From the IMG/VR virus record IMGVR_UViG_3300024313_000004, positions 62,001 through 126,000 of that record: a DNA stretch of 64,000 nt. One strand, written 5' to 3'. Positions within the stretch are counted from its first letter, which is position 1. Every line of letters starts with the position of its first letter. Under the pieces are notes generated by a model. That model searched no databases. It saw nothing but the letters and a program-made list of their open reading frames with translations, and was not told the origin of the DNA. Origin of the DNA: a virus. A program made the translations under genes and the position numbers. Shown here piece by piece: positions 1-10,200 of the stretch.

Positions 1-62
1 CAGCAACCTATATATTTAATGCTTGGTACTTTGCTGTTAAAAAAGTAACTTATGTTGCATGA
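1..62 (+). CDS. C-terminal end of an upstream gene (partial)
   Basis: Frame 3 is open from the window edge and ends at a TGA at 60-62. The visible tail reads ATYIFNAWYFAVKKVTYVA, which is hydrophobic and aromatic. The stop overlaps the ATG of the next gene (ATGA at 59-62), the usual sign of translational coupling. Too little is visible to name a function; the neighbour looks like a virion surface protein, so a fibre or adhesin subunit is plausible. Confidence 0.55.
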   Translation, partial: ATYIFNAWYFAVKKVTYVA

Positions 63-669
63 TAAATAGTATATTACCTGGAATTATAGGACAATTACAA
101 TCAACACCTTGGTGTTCTCCAATAGTTGGAACAACTTGGGACACTACCGTAGGGACTTCTAATAATTCATTCTCCCTGCTTATGGTTTATATGATTACTC
201 ACAGAGTATGATGATTTTTAAACAATCTGAAATAGGTTCTGGAGAAAAGCAAATAAATTCAATATCATTCCAACTTAGTAATTATTCAGGTGGTTATACT
301 ATGAATACTCAAGTAATAAAATTAGCACACATAACAGATAGTCAATTCGGAACTTCTGTAAAAAGTGATTTGACAGGTATTGGTGGGTTGGCCGACTTAA
401 CAACGGTAAAAAGTTTTAATTGGTCAACTTCAAATGGTTGGGTTACATTTACTTTTGATGATAATTTTTGCTATAATGGAGTTGACAACTTAATGGTTGT
501 GTGGGAAAACAGAGATGGTAGTTGGGAAAGTGGCTACGGATGGGCTGAATCTCATACTACAGGAGGAGAGTTTTTATCGTGGTATGTATATCAAGATAAT
601 ACCTACCCAACTAGTGAATTTGGTACAAGAAGTTCTGCTAGTAGAGCTAATACAAGATTAGGTTATTAA
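59..669 (+). pseudogene. Fibre/adhesin-type surface protein, apparently frameshifted
   Basis: An ATG at 59 overlaps the upstream stop and opens frame 2 (MINSILPGIIGQLQ...), reaching ...GTSNNSFS near 165-175 before running into a stop at 206-208. Frame 1 is then open through PAYGLYDYSQSMMIFKQ to a stop at 667-669. Joined, they give one continuous domain: TxGTSNNSF-LPAYGLYDYSQSMMIF, a SEIG helix, then a beta-rich region with FCYNGVDNLMVVWEN. This layout is familiar from Bacteroidota secreted and adhesin domains and from phage fibre tips. Two bases (170-171) stand where a codon is expected, so a 1-nt deletion (or sequencing error, or programmed -1 shift) is inferred. If only the 3' part is translated, the ATG at 208 would be used. 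No classical slippery heptamer is visible. Confidence 0.55.
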
Positions 670-685
670 AAAATAAATAGATAAA

Positions 686-904
686 ATGATAGATTTAGTA
701 GGTTTAATAAATGATTTATCGACAAACGGTGTTGTTGATTTAATAGGTGAGAATAACACACTTTCTTATATTTTAGTAATGAGTGATGTTACTGAAATAA
801 CTGTTGTAGAAAATATATTAGAAAGTTATATAATAACAAAATATCCAAATAGAGTTACATCGACATTGGTGGATGGTATCTATAAGGCCCAATATGATAA
901 ATAA
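686..904 (+). CDS. Hypothetical protein, 72 aa
   Basis: The 72-codon frame starts 17 nt after the fibre-tip gene and runs in the same direction, so it is probably co-transcribed. The protein (MIDLVGLINDLSTNG...) alternates acidic and hydrophobic residues and looks like a small alpha/beta fold. There is no signal peptide and no recognised motif. Its position after a surface protein could suit a fibre-assembly chaperone, but that is only a guess from context. Confidence 0.55.
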   Translation: MIDLVGLINDLSTNGVVDLIGENNTLSYILVMSDVTEITVVENILESYIITKYPNRVTSTLVDGIYKAQYDK

Positions 905-954
905 AGAAGTGTAATATCGATAATGATTATATTAATCAAAAATTCGTACTAATA

Positions 955-1221
955 TTATTTTATTATTTTTATTATATTTTCTAATGAAAATCCATCTAAT
1001 GGTTTTCCTCCATTTTTAAGATATTCTCCATAGATGTTATTATAATCATCTATAGTATAAAACTTTGAATCTATATCACAGAATATAACATTTGTGTCAT
1101 GTGACGTGATGGTTTTATTTTGTAATCTAGTTTCACCATAACCAGGTCCTATTGGTCCGATAAGTTCGGTTCCATTTACTTCTTCTTTAATGAAGTCGTT
1201 AAATCTTTTAATTATCATCAT
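955..1221 (-). CDS. Small protein with capsid-targeting-like leader
   Basis: This 88-residue protein begins MMIIKRFNDFIKEE. It matches the leader shared by many proteins here: basic start, then F-x-x-F and an acidic stretch, similar to the T4 capsid-targeting peptide. After the leader comes a Gly/Pro-rich turn (ELIGPIGPGYGE) and a hydrophobic/acidic core. Its start overlaps the end of the upstream minus-strand gene by 14 nt, so the two form an operon. Function is unknown; packaging into the head is inferred from the leader only. Confidence 0.6.
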   Translation of the reverse strand: MMIIKRFNDFIKEEVNGTELIGPIGPGYGETRLQNKTITSHDTNVIFCDIDSKFYTIDDYNNIYGEYLKNGGKPLDGFSLENIIKIIK

Positions 1222-1702
1222 CGTTACTAACTTCTATTTTTTCAAAATATTCATCTTGTTCTTGTAATGAATATTCTCTTTTTTTATTATTAAAAATTAT
1301 ATTGTATAAGAATCTATCTTCTAATTCATGTTTTTCATCACCTTTCATGTATATGGTACAAACATCCTCTTCAAATATATTTTCAACTCTTATTATCTCC
1401 AATCCAAATTTGCCATATTTATCATTTAGGTCACATATAACTTTTTTCTTTTCTGAAAGAAGTTCCTTTAACTTTGAAAAGGTTGAGTTCTTTGATAGAT
1501 ACATAAAGTCCTTTGAGTTTTTATCATTAAAATCTTTGGTTTCTTTATATAAATTTAAAAAACCTATTTCCTTATTGGTTAATCCTTTATTATTATCAAC
1601 CTTATCTAATATTCTATTTAACTCAATCTCTTTCATAGATTTGCCAAATATATAATATTTTATGAGTTTTTTAATCTTCATACTATCTCTATTTTCTATC
1701 AT
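1208..1702 (-). CDS. Hypothetical protein, 157-164 aa
   Basis: First gene of a two-gene minus-strand operon. Two starts are possible: the ATG at 1702, which directly abuts a TTAATATAT box, or the ATG at 1681 (MKIKKLIKYYIFGKS), which leaves a more usual leader. The protein is Lys/Glu-rich and mainly helical, with a C-terminal DEYFEKIEVSNDDDN tail. No family was recognised. Confidence 0.6.
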   Translation of the reverse strand: MIENRDSMKIKKLIKYYIFGKSMKEIELNRILDKVDNNKGLTNKEIGFLNLYKETKDFNDKNSKDFMYLSKNSTFSKLKELLSEKKKVICDLNDKYGKFGLEIIRVENIFEEDVCTIYMKGDEKHELEDRFLYNIIFNNKKREYSLQEQDEYFEKIEVSNDDDN

Positions 1703-1724
1703 ATATATTAATAAGTGTAAATGA

Positions 1725-1737
1725 TTTTTTTATATAT
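1725..1737 (+). promoter_or_regulatory. Late-promoter-like TATATATA box
   Basis: TTTTTTATATATA precedes the tape-measure candidate by 29 nt. The same AT box recurs before most virion genes here. The phage encodes a gp55-type late sigma, whose T4 relative uses a lone TATAAATA -10 element, so a late promoter is inferred. Confidence 0.4.
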
Positions 1738-1766
1738 AGTTTATATACTAAAATTTATAGTAGGAA

Positions 1767-4700
1767 ATGGATCAAAAGTTATTAAATGCATTAAATAATC
1801 TATCAGAGGCACTTCAGGAGATATCGGATGCTCTTAAAAGTAAAGGTGGTAATTCCGCAACTGCTAACGCATTACAAAGTGGTGACTTTATTTCTGAGAT
1901 AAAGGAAATAAGTGTTGGTATAAAACAACTTCAAATTGATAATAAAAAGATATTAAAGAATCAAGAGACTATAATACAACTTTCTAAAAAGGCCGCGGGT
2001 GATAAAAAGAGTGATTTTGAAAAAGCGGGTGGTGATAAAAAACAGGAAAGTAATATTAAAAAGGGAGTTGGTACTATATTATTAATTGCGGTTGCGGTAT
2101 TGGCTATAGGTGTGGCATTTAAGCTTGTTGGTGGTATAGATTTTTTATCTGTTATTGGTTTATCTATTGCTATATTAGTGGTTGCTAAGGCATTCGAGCA
2201 AGTTGCCTTACTAAAAATGAGTCTAAAGGAATCTGCAATTGTATCTGCTGCTCTTATTATGATGGCAACTGGTATAACTATATCATCTTGGATAATGTCT
2301 AAAATTAGTACAATTTCAATTGCACAATCTTTAACTGCTATTTTAATTGGTGTTGGATTTAGTACTATGGCACCTGCTATACGTAATATCATATCATCAT
2401 TCGGTGGAATGGGTTGGGGTAGTATTATTAAAGCGGCTGTTGGTTTGGTTATGGTATTGCCAGCAATTGCAATGGGTATTACCTTATCATCTTGGGTATT
2501 GAGAATGATTACACCTATTGGATTTGGTCAGGCTATTACTGCGATTTTAATAGCTGGTATGTTTACGGTTCTTTCTTTCTCTATTAAGAAATTAATAAAA
2601 GCATTTGGTACCGGATTTGGTACTTTGGTTAAGGCAGTATTATTTTTACCATTGGTTCTGCCTGCAATTGCATTAGGTATTGCCATGTCTTCTTGGGTGT
2701 TACAAAAAATAACTCCAATTACATTTTCTCAAGCAGTTAGTGCAATTTTAATTGGTGCTATGTTTACGGTTATTGCATTTGGTTTAAAGAAGTTATTGGG
2801 TGCATTTGGTGGCAACGCTATAATTGGGTTGGGTGCCGCTATATTATTTTTACCAACTGTTATGGGTGCTATTGCAGATGGTATTGTTCGTGCATCAAGC
2901 CACTTGAAGAAAACTGAAAAAGTAGGTTGGACTCAAGCTTGGAGTGCGATATTAATTGCTGGGATATTTACAGTTATATCGTTTGGGTTGAAAAATATTA
3001 TGAATGCTATGGATTCTATAGATAATCCATTGGGTATTTTATTGGTTCCTCTTTTATTACCTGCAGTTGCTTACGCTATACAACTTTCATCAGAACCATT
3101 GAGTAAAGTGAGTCTTATGACAATGGATCAGTTTTGGACATCTTTGGGTATATCAGTTCTTTTTATTGCATTTGCATTTGCATTAAAATTAATAGGACCT
3201 TCTATTGAGAAAATAGGTATGGGTGTGATAATTAAAATACCTTTGATGTTTACTGCACTTTCTGGTGCGATTTGGGCATCTTCTAAAATATTATCACAGG
3301 CTGATGTTATGTCTGATGATTTTTTAATGGGTTTACTTAAATTCTCAACAGTATTGGCCATTTCGGTTGCGGCTATGGCTGGCGTTACGTTTCTTCTTAA
3401 TAAAGTTGGTTTTACAAATATCATTAAGGGTGTTATTGCTATACCTATTATAGCTGGTGTTATAATGGCATCATCTTTAATTTTATCACTTGGTAAATAT
3501 GATAAAAAATCATATCCTAGTCTTGATTGGGCATTGGGTGTTGCTGCTAGTGTTGGTGGTTTTGCATTAGGTGCTGCTATTTTAGGACCAATGGTATTTG
3601 GTCCTCAGGCATTCTTATTTGCTGCTGGTTTGGCTGCAGTTCTTGCGGTTGCGGGAACTGTTGTTGCGGCCTCTCATATTCTTTCTAAAGGTGATTATAA
3701 GGGAGGTCCTGATTTGATTTGGTCATTAAGTGTGTCTAAAGTGATGAAGATTTTTGGTGGTTTGACTGCACTTCTTGGGGTTATGCCCAAATCTTGGGTA
3801 AAGGATGGTAATAAGGCTATACGATCTGTTGTAGATTCTATCGTTTATGCCGCTTGGATTTTCAAAGGTGCCGATGCTGCATTTACTGGTGGTCCGACAA
3901 AAGCTTGGGCTGAGGGAGTAGGTATTGCCATTGGTGCATTCTCACCAGTTTATGCTATGATGATGGCAAATGGTGTTGCTAAACTTTTTGGTGGTGGTGG
4001 TGTTGGACCTAAAGAGTTTTCTGATGCTATACGAACGGTATCTAGGGGTATTATAGATGCTGCAGGTATTTTTGCCAATCCTGAAAATACTGCGGTTTGG
4101 ATAAATGGTCCGACAAAGGCCTGGGCTGAGGGAGTAGGTACCGCAATTTCCGCATTCTCTCCTGTTTATTCTATGTTATTGAAAAATGGGATTGCTAAAC
4201 TTTTTGGTGGTGGTGGTGTTGGACCTAAGGATTTTGCATTGGCAATAACGACTATATCTCAAGGTATTATAGATGCGGCAGGTATTTTCGCAGAAAATGT
4301 TTCAAGTTTCGAAGAAGGTAAATATCCATCTAGTGAATGGGGTAAAGGTGTTGGTGGCGCTATAACTGCATTTGCTCCAGTATTTAAAGCATTGAGTGAG
4401 GATACTGGTTGGTTTACATCAGGTGACGAAGTTATCAATAATATGGTAAATGGTGTTCTTACCGTTGCGGGTGCTATCGTAGGTGTTGCAAATAAGTTTT
4501 CTGCTGATGATGTGAATTGGACTAAGTTTCCTGATAAAAACTGGTCATATCACATTAAAAATGTAGTTAATTCTTATGTTGCTTTATCAAATAGTGTTAA
4601 TAAGAAAAAGGTTACATGGTCTACACTTAATAGTCTAAGAAATGTTGTTAATTCGATTGCAACTACCGCAAGGATTTTTGGTAAAAATAGTAAGTACTTT

Positions 4701-5225
4701 AATATGGATATAAATCCAGACTTTATGAAATCTATATCATCTAATATTTATTATTATATGGAGGTATATGATAGACTTCAAAATAGAAGTGGTGGATTAA
4801 CTGGTTTTCTTAAAAACACATTCAATAGTGATCCTGTTATAAGTATGTCAAAGGGTATGGTTGTTCTTGCTAAGGCTTATGATAGGTTGGCAAACTCACT
4901 CACTAAAATGGGTAAGGCGATGGATAGTTTGAATGATAAGAAGATTTCTCAGCTAGAGAGAATGTCTAATATCGCAGCACCTAGTTTAATTGGATATTCA
5001 GGTACTCCTAAGATGTCTAATGTTAATTCACCTGACTCTGCCAGTTCGAAGAGATCTTCAGTTGATAGTTCGAAGAGTATTAAGGGTAAATATGGATCTT
5101 CTATGGAACAGAATGATATTATTATCGAATTGCTTAAAAAGTTAAACTCTAATATTGGTGAAGAATCAATACTTTCAATGTATTTATTGAAAAACATGGA
5201 GAATAAAGATTCTACAATGTATTAA
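1767..5225 (+). CDS. Tape-measure-like tail protein with hydrophobic repeats
   Basis: 1152 residues. Residues 1-110 are polar and coiled-coil-like (QKLLNALNNLSEALQEI). Residues ~110-650 hold many hydrophobic segments in a repeated unit of about 55-60 residues, with recurring SSWVL-x-x-ITPI and AILIxGMFTVxxF. Residues ~700-860 contain three copies of a GPTKAWAEGVG / LFGGGGVGPK module. The C-terminus is Ser-rich and polar. A long protein with hydrophobic segments, upstream of small tail genes, fits a tape measure: it sets tail length, is packed inside the tube and may help DNA cross the membrane. At roughly 1.5 angstrom per residue it would suit a tail near 170 nm. A membrane-acting ejection protein is the main alternative. 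Confidence 0.6.
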   Translation: MDQKLLNALNNLSEALQEISDALKSKGGNSATANALQSGDFISEIKEISVGIKQLQIDNKKILKNQETIIQLSKKAAGDKKSDFEKAGGDKKQESNIKKGVGTILLIAVAVLAIGVAFKLVGGIDFLSVIGLSIAILVVAKAFEQVALLKMSLKESAIVSAALIMMATGITISSWIMSKISTISIAQSLTAILIGVGFSTMAPAIRNIISSFGGMGWGSIIKAAVGLVMVLPAIAMGITLSSWVLRMITPIGFGQAITAILIAGMFTVLSFSIKKLIKAFGTGFGTLVKAVLFLPLVLPAIALGIAMSSWVLQKITPITFSQAVSAILIGAMFTVIAFGLKKLLGAFGGNAIIGLGAAILFLPTVMGAIADGIVRASSHLKKTEKVGWTQAWSAILIAGIFTVISFGLKNIMNAMDSIDNPLGILLVPLLLPAVAYAIQLSSEPLSKVSLMTMDQFWTSLGISVLFIAFAFALKLIGPSIEKIGMGVIIKIPLMFTALSGAIWASSKILSQADVMSDDFLMGLLKFSTVLAISVAAMAGVTFLLNKVGFTNIIKGVIAIPIIAGVIMASSLILSLGKYDKKSYPSLDWALGVAASVGGFALGAAILGPMVFGPQAFLFAAGLAAVLAVAGTVVAASHILSKGDYKGGPDLIWSLSVSKVMKIFGGLTALLGVMPKSWVKDGNKAIRSVVDSIVYAAWIFKGADAAFTGGPTKAWAEGVGIAIGAFSPVYAMMMANGVAKLFGGGGVGPKEFSDAIRTVSRGIIDAAGIFANPENTAVWINGPTKAWAEGVGTAISAFSPVYSMLLKNGIAKLFGGGGVGPKDFALAITTISQGIIDAAGIFAENVSSFEEGKYPSSEWGKGVGGAITAFAPVFKALSEDTGWFTSGDEVINNMVNGVLTVAGAIVGVANKFSADDVNWTKFPDKNWSYHIKNVVNSYVALSNSVNKKKVTWSTLNSLRNVVNSIATTARIFGKNSKYFNMDINPDFMKSISSNIYYYMEVYDRLQNRSGGLTGFLKNTFNSDPVISMSKGMVVLAKAYDRLANSLTKMGKAMDSLNDKKISQLERMSNIAAPSLIGYSGTPKMSNVNSPDSASSKRSSVDSSKSIKGKYGSSMEQNDIIIELLKKLNSNIGEESILSMYLLKNMENKDSTMY

Positions 5226-5255
5226 ACAAAATTTATTTTAAACCATATAAATAAT

Positions 5256-5690
5256 ATGGTGAAAAAATTAAACGTTGTTAAAAAATTGAGATTATTCTCA
5301 TCGTATAAGAAATCTATTAAATCAATAAAAGATATGTTAGAGAAAAACTTTAATATAAGAGTTGATAGTGCATATAGAATGTATACGGTTATTAATATTC
5401 CTGAAGAATTGATCGGTGAGGCCTTTTCTCTTAAAAAATCGGATATAGATAGAATTTCTGAGACTTATATAAAGGAGTATCTTTCTGAATTAAATAATTT
5501 TTTAAATAAAAATGGTCTATCTGAAATTTTTGAACTATATAGTAGTAAAAAGGTTGATAAGTATTCCTATTTAGTTATAGTTGGCTTTTCACTATTTAGA
5601 AGTGATAAGTTTTATAATAGATTATATTGGCGATTTATACCAATAATATCTACTATTGTATTATCAATTTTATTTTTCTTTCTATTATAG
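5256..5690 (+). CDS. Small tail-anchored membrane protein
   Basis: 144 residues with a Lys-rich N-terminus (MVKKLNVVKKLRLF), a helical middle and one strongly hydrophobic C-terminal segment (about residues 126-144, IPIISTIVLSILFFFLL). This is the layout of a tail-anchored membrane protein. It lies 30 nt downstream of the tape-measure candidate on the same strand. No family was recognised; a role at the inner membrane during infection or lysis is possible. Confidence 0.55.
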   Translation: MVKKLNVVKKLRLFSSYKKSIKSIKDMLEKNFNIRVDSAYRMYTVINIPEELIGEAFSLKKSDIDRISETYIKEYLSELNNFLNKNGLSEIFELYSSKKVDKYSYLVIVGFSLFRSDKFYNRLYWRFIPIISTIVLSILFFFLL

Positions 5691-5749
5691 AAAACTTTTA
5701 ATTAAATTTTTATTATAAATATAAATAAAATATAAACAAATATAAAATT

Positions 5750-6196
5750 ATGGCAAAGGAAACAACAGATGCGTTCTATAAATTAGACGAAACAACAGAA
5801 GAACTTTTTATGGATGTCTTCAATAAGAAGTCATTTCCGGTGAATGTTGGTTTCCAATTTATTGGAAGCTCTAAACAAAAACAATTGATTAAAGTTGCAA
5901 AAATCTCCGATGATTTTGCGTTTGTACTCAAAAAGGATCTTAAAATTATAATCAATGAGGATCTTTTAAATGTTTTTGATGAAGAATCAATTACAATTCT
6001 TATCGAACAGGAGATTGATAAAATCAATATCAATATGGAAAGTGGTAAGATTAAATTAGTTGGAACTGATTTAAATACATTTTCATCAATTGTTAATAAA
6101 TATGGTGTTGAGAAAGTAACGAAAGCTAACGGGACACAAGAGTTGTATGCTGAACAAAAAAAAGATGCTAAGACAGACGAAGAATTTATTATCTAA
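5750..6196 (+). CDS. Phage-metallopeptidase-fold protein with lost zinc ligands
   Basis: 148 residues. Residues ~55-120 follow the pattern of the phage putative-metallopeptidase family (as I recall it: helix with HHELxH, then a glycine turn, then GHDxxxF and a final YG). Here the zinc-binding HExxH is Q87-E-I-D-K91 and the third ligand in GHD is T106 (LVGTDLNTF). All three histidines are gone while the flanking residues (IINEDLL, SGKIKLVG, NKYG) are kept. A non-catalytic structural or chaperone derivative is inferred. It is followed after 2 nt by the next gene and belongs to the tail-gene operon. Confidence 0.55.
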   Translation: MAKETTDAFYKLDETTEELFMDVFNKKSFPVNVGFQFIGSSKQKQLIKVAKISDDFAFVLKKDLKIIINEDLLNVFDEESITILIEQEIDKININMESGKIKLVGTDLNTFSSIVNKYGVEKVTKANGTQELYAEQKKDAKTDEEFII

Positions 6197-6198
6197 TT

Positions 6199-6456
6199 AT
6201 GAGTATTATAACAACTAAATATATATCAGCACTTCAAAAAAGATATGAAGCTGAAATGGCAGAGGCAGAGGCAAATATTGTTCTTTATCTTTCCGGTCAA
6301 AATCTTGCCGCAATTGGAGAACACTCTGATTTGATGGAAGAACAGGATAAATGGATCGAAAAATATACAAATGCTAAAGATAAGTTGGAAACATTGAAGT
6401 CTTTGGATTTAAATGATCCTTCTAAAACAAAATCAAGTGAAAGAATCAACGGCTAG
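6199..6456 (+). CDS. Small coiled-coil protein
   Basis: 85 residues, almost entirely helical and Glu/Ala/Lys-rich (RYEAEMAEAEANIVLYLSG ... EEQDKWIEKYTNAKDKLETL). It starts 2 nt after the degenerate metallopeptidase gene, so the two are translationally linked. Its size and place between tape-measure and tail genes would suit a tail-assembly chaperone or a phage protein of the DUF-type coiled-coil class, but no family was recognised. Confidence 0.6.
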   Translation: MSIITTKYISALQKRYEAEMAEAEANIVLYLSGQNLAAIGEHSDLMEEQDKWIEKYTNAKDKLETLKSLDLNDPSKTKSSERING

Positions 6457-6483
6457 TTCGTATAAAATAAAATAAAAATAAAT

Positions 6484-7155
6484 ATGTCAAATATTGAAAC
6501 AAATGTAGTAAAACCAGAAATTAAGTTTTTCGAAAATAATATCGAAAATTTAACAATTGATCCTTCTAATGAAGTTTTATTGGATAAAAAAATCCAAACA
6601 ATAGAGGATTTTATGACGACAAATGATGGTAAGGGTAAAACCGAAGAAGAAAAGGATACTCTTTATAGAGATTCGCAAGAATTATGGCAAGATTATACAA
6701 ACTCTTTAAGAGATGTTAAGTATAACTTCCATCTTAATAGAGTTCAGTGGAAATTCTTAACGGATTTAATCTTACAAAAATTAGAGTATGATGTTAACAC
6801 AGTATTCTTTGCTATTGAATTAACTGATTTATTGGGAACAATGAGAGAGGTTAAATATACAAATGATGAGGAACTTATTTCATTCCCTGTTAATGCAACA
6901 GAAATTACTTATATTTACCATTTAATTTCTAAACATAAAGTTAAAGGATTAACGAAAGACTCTTATACTTTTTCTAAGGTTTTAGTTAGAATTGGTAATA
7001 TCAGTAAGTTATTTAATTATTATGATTCTTATGCGAAAAACCTTTCTACAGAAATCCAAAATTGGGTAACTTCATTTGAAGAAGGTGTTATTACTGAGAC
7101 AAAAGTAAAAAAAACCAAATCTAAGAAAGTAGAACTTGAGACAACTCAAGATTAA
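6484..7155 (+). CDS. Tail-operon protein, 223 aa
   Basis: Last gene of the plus-strand tail block, starting after an A-rich leader (AAAATAAAAATAAAT) typical of Bacteroidota-type translation without a Shine-Dalgarno site. The protein is acidic at the N-terminus, helical in the middle (residues ~85-190) and ends with a Lys/Glu tail (KVKKTKSKKVELE). No signal peptide or membrane segment. Function unknown; a virion or tail-assembly protein is likely from context. A strong terminator follows. Confidence 0.6.
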   Translation: MSNIETNVVKPEIKFFENNIENLTIDPSNEVLLDKKIQTIEDFMTTNDGKGKTEEEKDTLYRDSQELWQDYTNSLRDVKYNFHLNRVQWKFLTDLILQKLEYDVNTVFFAIELTDLLGTMREVKYTNDEELISFPVNATEITYIYHLISKHKVKGLTKDSYTFSKVLVRIGNISKLFNYYDSYAKNLSTEIQNWVTSFEEGVITETKVKKTKSKKVELETTQD

Positions 7156-7169
7156 ATTTCTACCAAAAT

Positions 7170-7200
7170 AAAAAGCCTTTGATACTTCAAAGGCTTTTTA
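7170..7200. terminator. Bidirectional intrinsic terminator
   Basis: The stem AAAAGCCTTTGA / TCAAAGGCTTTT with loop TACT is flanked by A-runs on one side and T-runs on the other. It sits between convergent genes and can end transcription from both. Confidence 0.85.
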
Positions 7201-7204
7201 TTTT

Positions 7205-10200
7205 TTAAAATATTGGTGTTATTGGTTGAAATGGTCCTATGACATCTAATTCACCTATTGGTTCTTGTAAATCTTTTAGTCCTCTTATTTCATAGTTTTT
7301 TCTATCTCTATAAACGGATCCATATCCGTTTTCTGATGTTACTTCTATTGTTATGAACGGATCAATATTGGAATCAATAGTGAAATTAAATGGTGATACT
7401 ATTGGTTCTTTGTGTGATCCTATATCACTTAAAGATATTATCGATTGTGTTACTCCTGTAATTGGTTCGGTTTTTATTTTCCTGTATTCATCAATTGTTT
7501 GTACAGGTTCTAAATCAATTTCTTTCCACTCTGTTATATTTAACCAGTTTTTATCATCACCTTGGTCTAATACTGGTGGTGTGCTATCATATTGAGAACC
7601 TAATCCACTATAAACAAATATTTCATTTTCATATTTTACTATTGTTGTTACGGTATAGTTACTATTTGAATCCCATTCAGATACATCTTCATACCTTCTA
7701 GGACTTTTAACTTTATTATTATCTATTGTTGATATATATAATTTGCCATAGTATGTTACTTTATCACCTTTCTTATAATTTGTAAAGGGTGCCCATTCTT
7801 TATATGTTTTATATGTTCTTATTTTTATTGTAAAAAACTCAGGTAATTTAAGGTTTTCTTTATAGTCGTTGTATGGTTTTGGTGGTGGTACTAATCCAGT
7901 TGGATTTTTATCTGAACCTACACCTTCTAATATAGAATAAAAGTCCAATACACAATTATAAACAGTTGATCCAGTATTAACTGGCATTAGATATACTTCA
8001 TTAAGTTTTGTTGTTATGGGAGTCATATTTTCTTTTATATCTATTATTCTCATATCATGAACTCTATGTGTTATTTGGTTTCCTCCTGTAAAATATGATT
8101 TACCTGTTATGTCTAATATTTTATGTGTTAGTGGTATTATATTTTTCTTTAACCAAAATTTAAGTCCTTGTAGTTTAATAGTTATTTCGTCTATATTATA
8201 TGGTAATAAATTTTTACCTTCTTTATCTGTTATAAAGTAAGTTAAATTCATTAGATTTGTTTCTTCGAATTTTTCATTTGGAAAGGTATGTTTTATGAAA
8301 TCACTTTCATTCCACCCATCCACCGTGTTGTCAAATATATCTGGTATCTCTACTTTAAATAGTTTTGAAAAGTTTTCTGATTTAACATCAATGTTTCTAT
8401 AATACTCATTAAGTTGTAAGTCGTTGTAACCAAAGAAATTTATTGCATTTATTATAGATTTGTATGAACCGATATATGGGTATATAAGATTCTTCATGAA
8501 TAACAATTCTTTCCTTTTTGAATTTAGGAAATTCCAATCTATACCACCTTCGTATATATCATAATCTTTGAATATAAAGATATCATTAACACCTATATTT
8601 TTACCTTGATTACCCAACTCTATTTTAAACCTTGGGTCTTCAATTTCGGTCTGTCCGATAGTGTTGAATCTACCAATTTCTCTATCTATTACCTTAAAAG
8701 TAGTTTTTAGATATGTTATGTCGTTTGCTTTTGGGTAGTTCTCAATAACACTACTTTCTTTTTCGAAATAATCAAGTTGAGTGTTGAAAAAATCCACAAT
8801 TATACTTTTTGTGTACAATTCTTTAATTTTAACAATGTATCCGTTATTTTGTGACGAATATTGATTTTTTGTGTTTGTTACATCCTTTATAGATACACCT
8901 AAGTATTGTCCGACTTTAAGTCCTTTATTAGTAAATGTCTCTTCTGACATTTGGTTTATTTTAATCTTACCTCTTTTATAGTCATTTGATGTAAGTGTTT
9001 CAAATGATACATTAGTATCATTTGTGTTTGTACTAACTATGCTAAATTCAACTTCCTCTTTTTTGTATAGCTGAAGTTGTGATTTATAAGCACCTTCCTC
9101 ATCTGCCTTGAATCCAATAAATAACTCTAATGCACTTGGTTCGGTCGAAATATCATCTTGATCATCTATATAACTAAGTTCGTATTCAACCTTATTGAAT
9201 ATAGTTTGTTGGTATTCTGGTAGATAAACCTTAGAAATATCTCTATTTGGATATTTATTTAATGGAACATCTTTTAATGGTTTTTCTCCTAAGTATGCAT
9301 ATTTTCCTGTGCTTTCTAATTGCTCACCACTCAAATCGTATATAAAAAATTCAGGACTTTGATCATCTATCCATTTCCAATAGTACTTTACCGGAATATC
9401 ACCTTCGAAGTTCTCTCTTGGTTTTCTAACACATTCTAATGCCTTTATCCATATATCACTTGGTTTTATGTAATTTAAATCTAAAGTACCATATTTACCT
9501 TCGTCAATTGAAGATCCAGTTACACTAATTAATTCAATTTCGCTATTTACAGTGGATTGTATTTCATAGATATTTTTAATACCTGGTTGTAGTGTCCATA
9601 CAGATTTTCTTTCGGGATTATATATAATTTTAGTGTTTAGTGCTCCTGAATTTTCGGTATGTATAACATTTCCTGTTCCCGAATCTATAGTTAAAATCTG
9701 ATTAGTTGTCTGTGATGCTAAGTAGACACCACCATCATATTGATTTAGTGTTAAATTACCATAAACTGCTGGAATTTTATCAATGTTTATTGAGTTGTCG
9801 CTTATATTTAATGATTTGAATCTATATGTTTTATCTGAGATATTCATCTCTCCAGTAAGATTGTTATAGATTACATCTACAAACTCACTCATAGTTATAC
9901 CTACGATTGAATATGTAAGTCCGTTGTCGACTCTCCATAATTGAGTATCTGCATAGACATAAATAGATTCGTTAACTGGTTCGTAAAATATCGAAGATTG
10001 TGTTAGTCCTGGTATGTTATATGATTCTTGTATATCTCTTGTTGAACCATTTATTCTTAAAAGAATATCGGCATCGGTTGTTATATACATATCCTTTTCG
10101 AATGAATTGTATACCATTTTCCCAGTTCTTGTATCTGTTGCAGGAGTTATTATTGTTGTCGTTAAAACATTACTACTATCATATATTGATATTATTGGGT

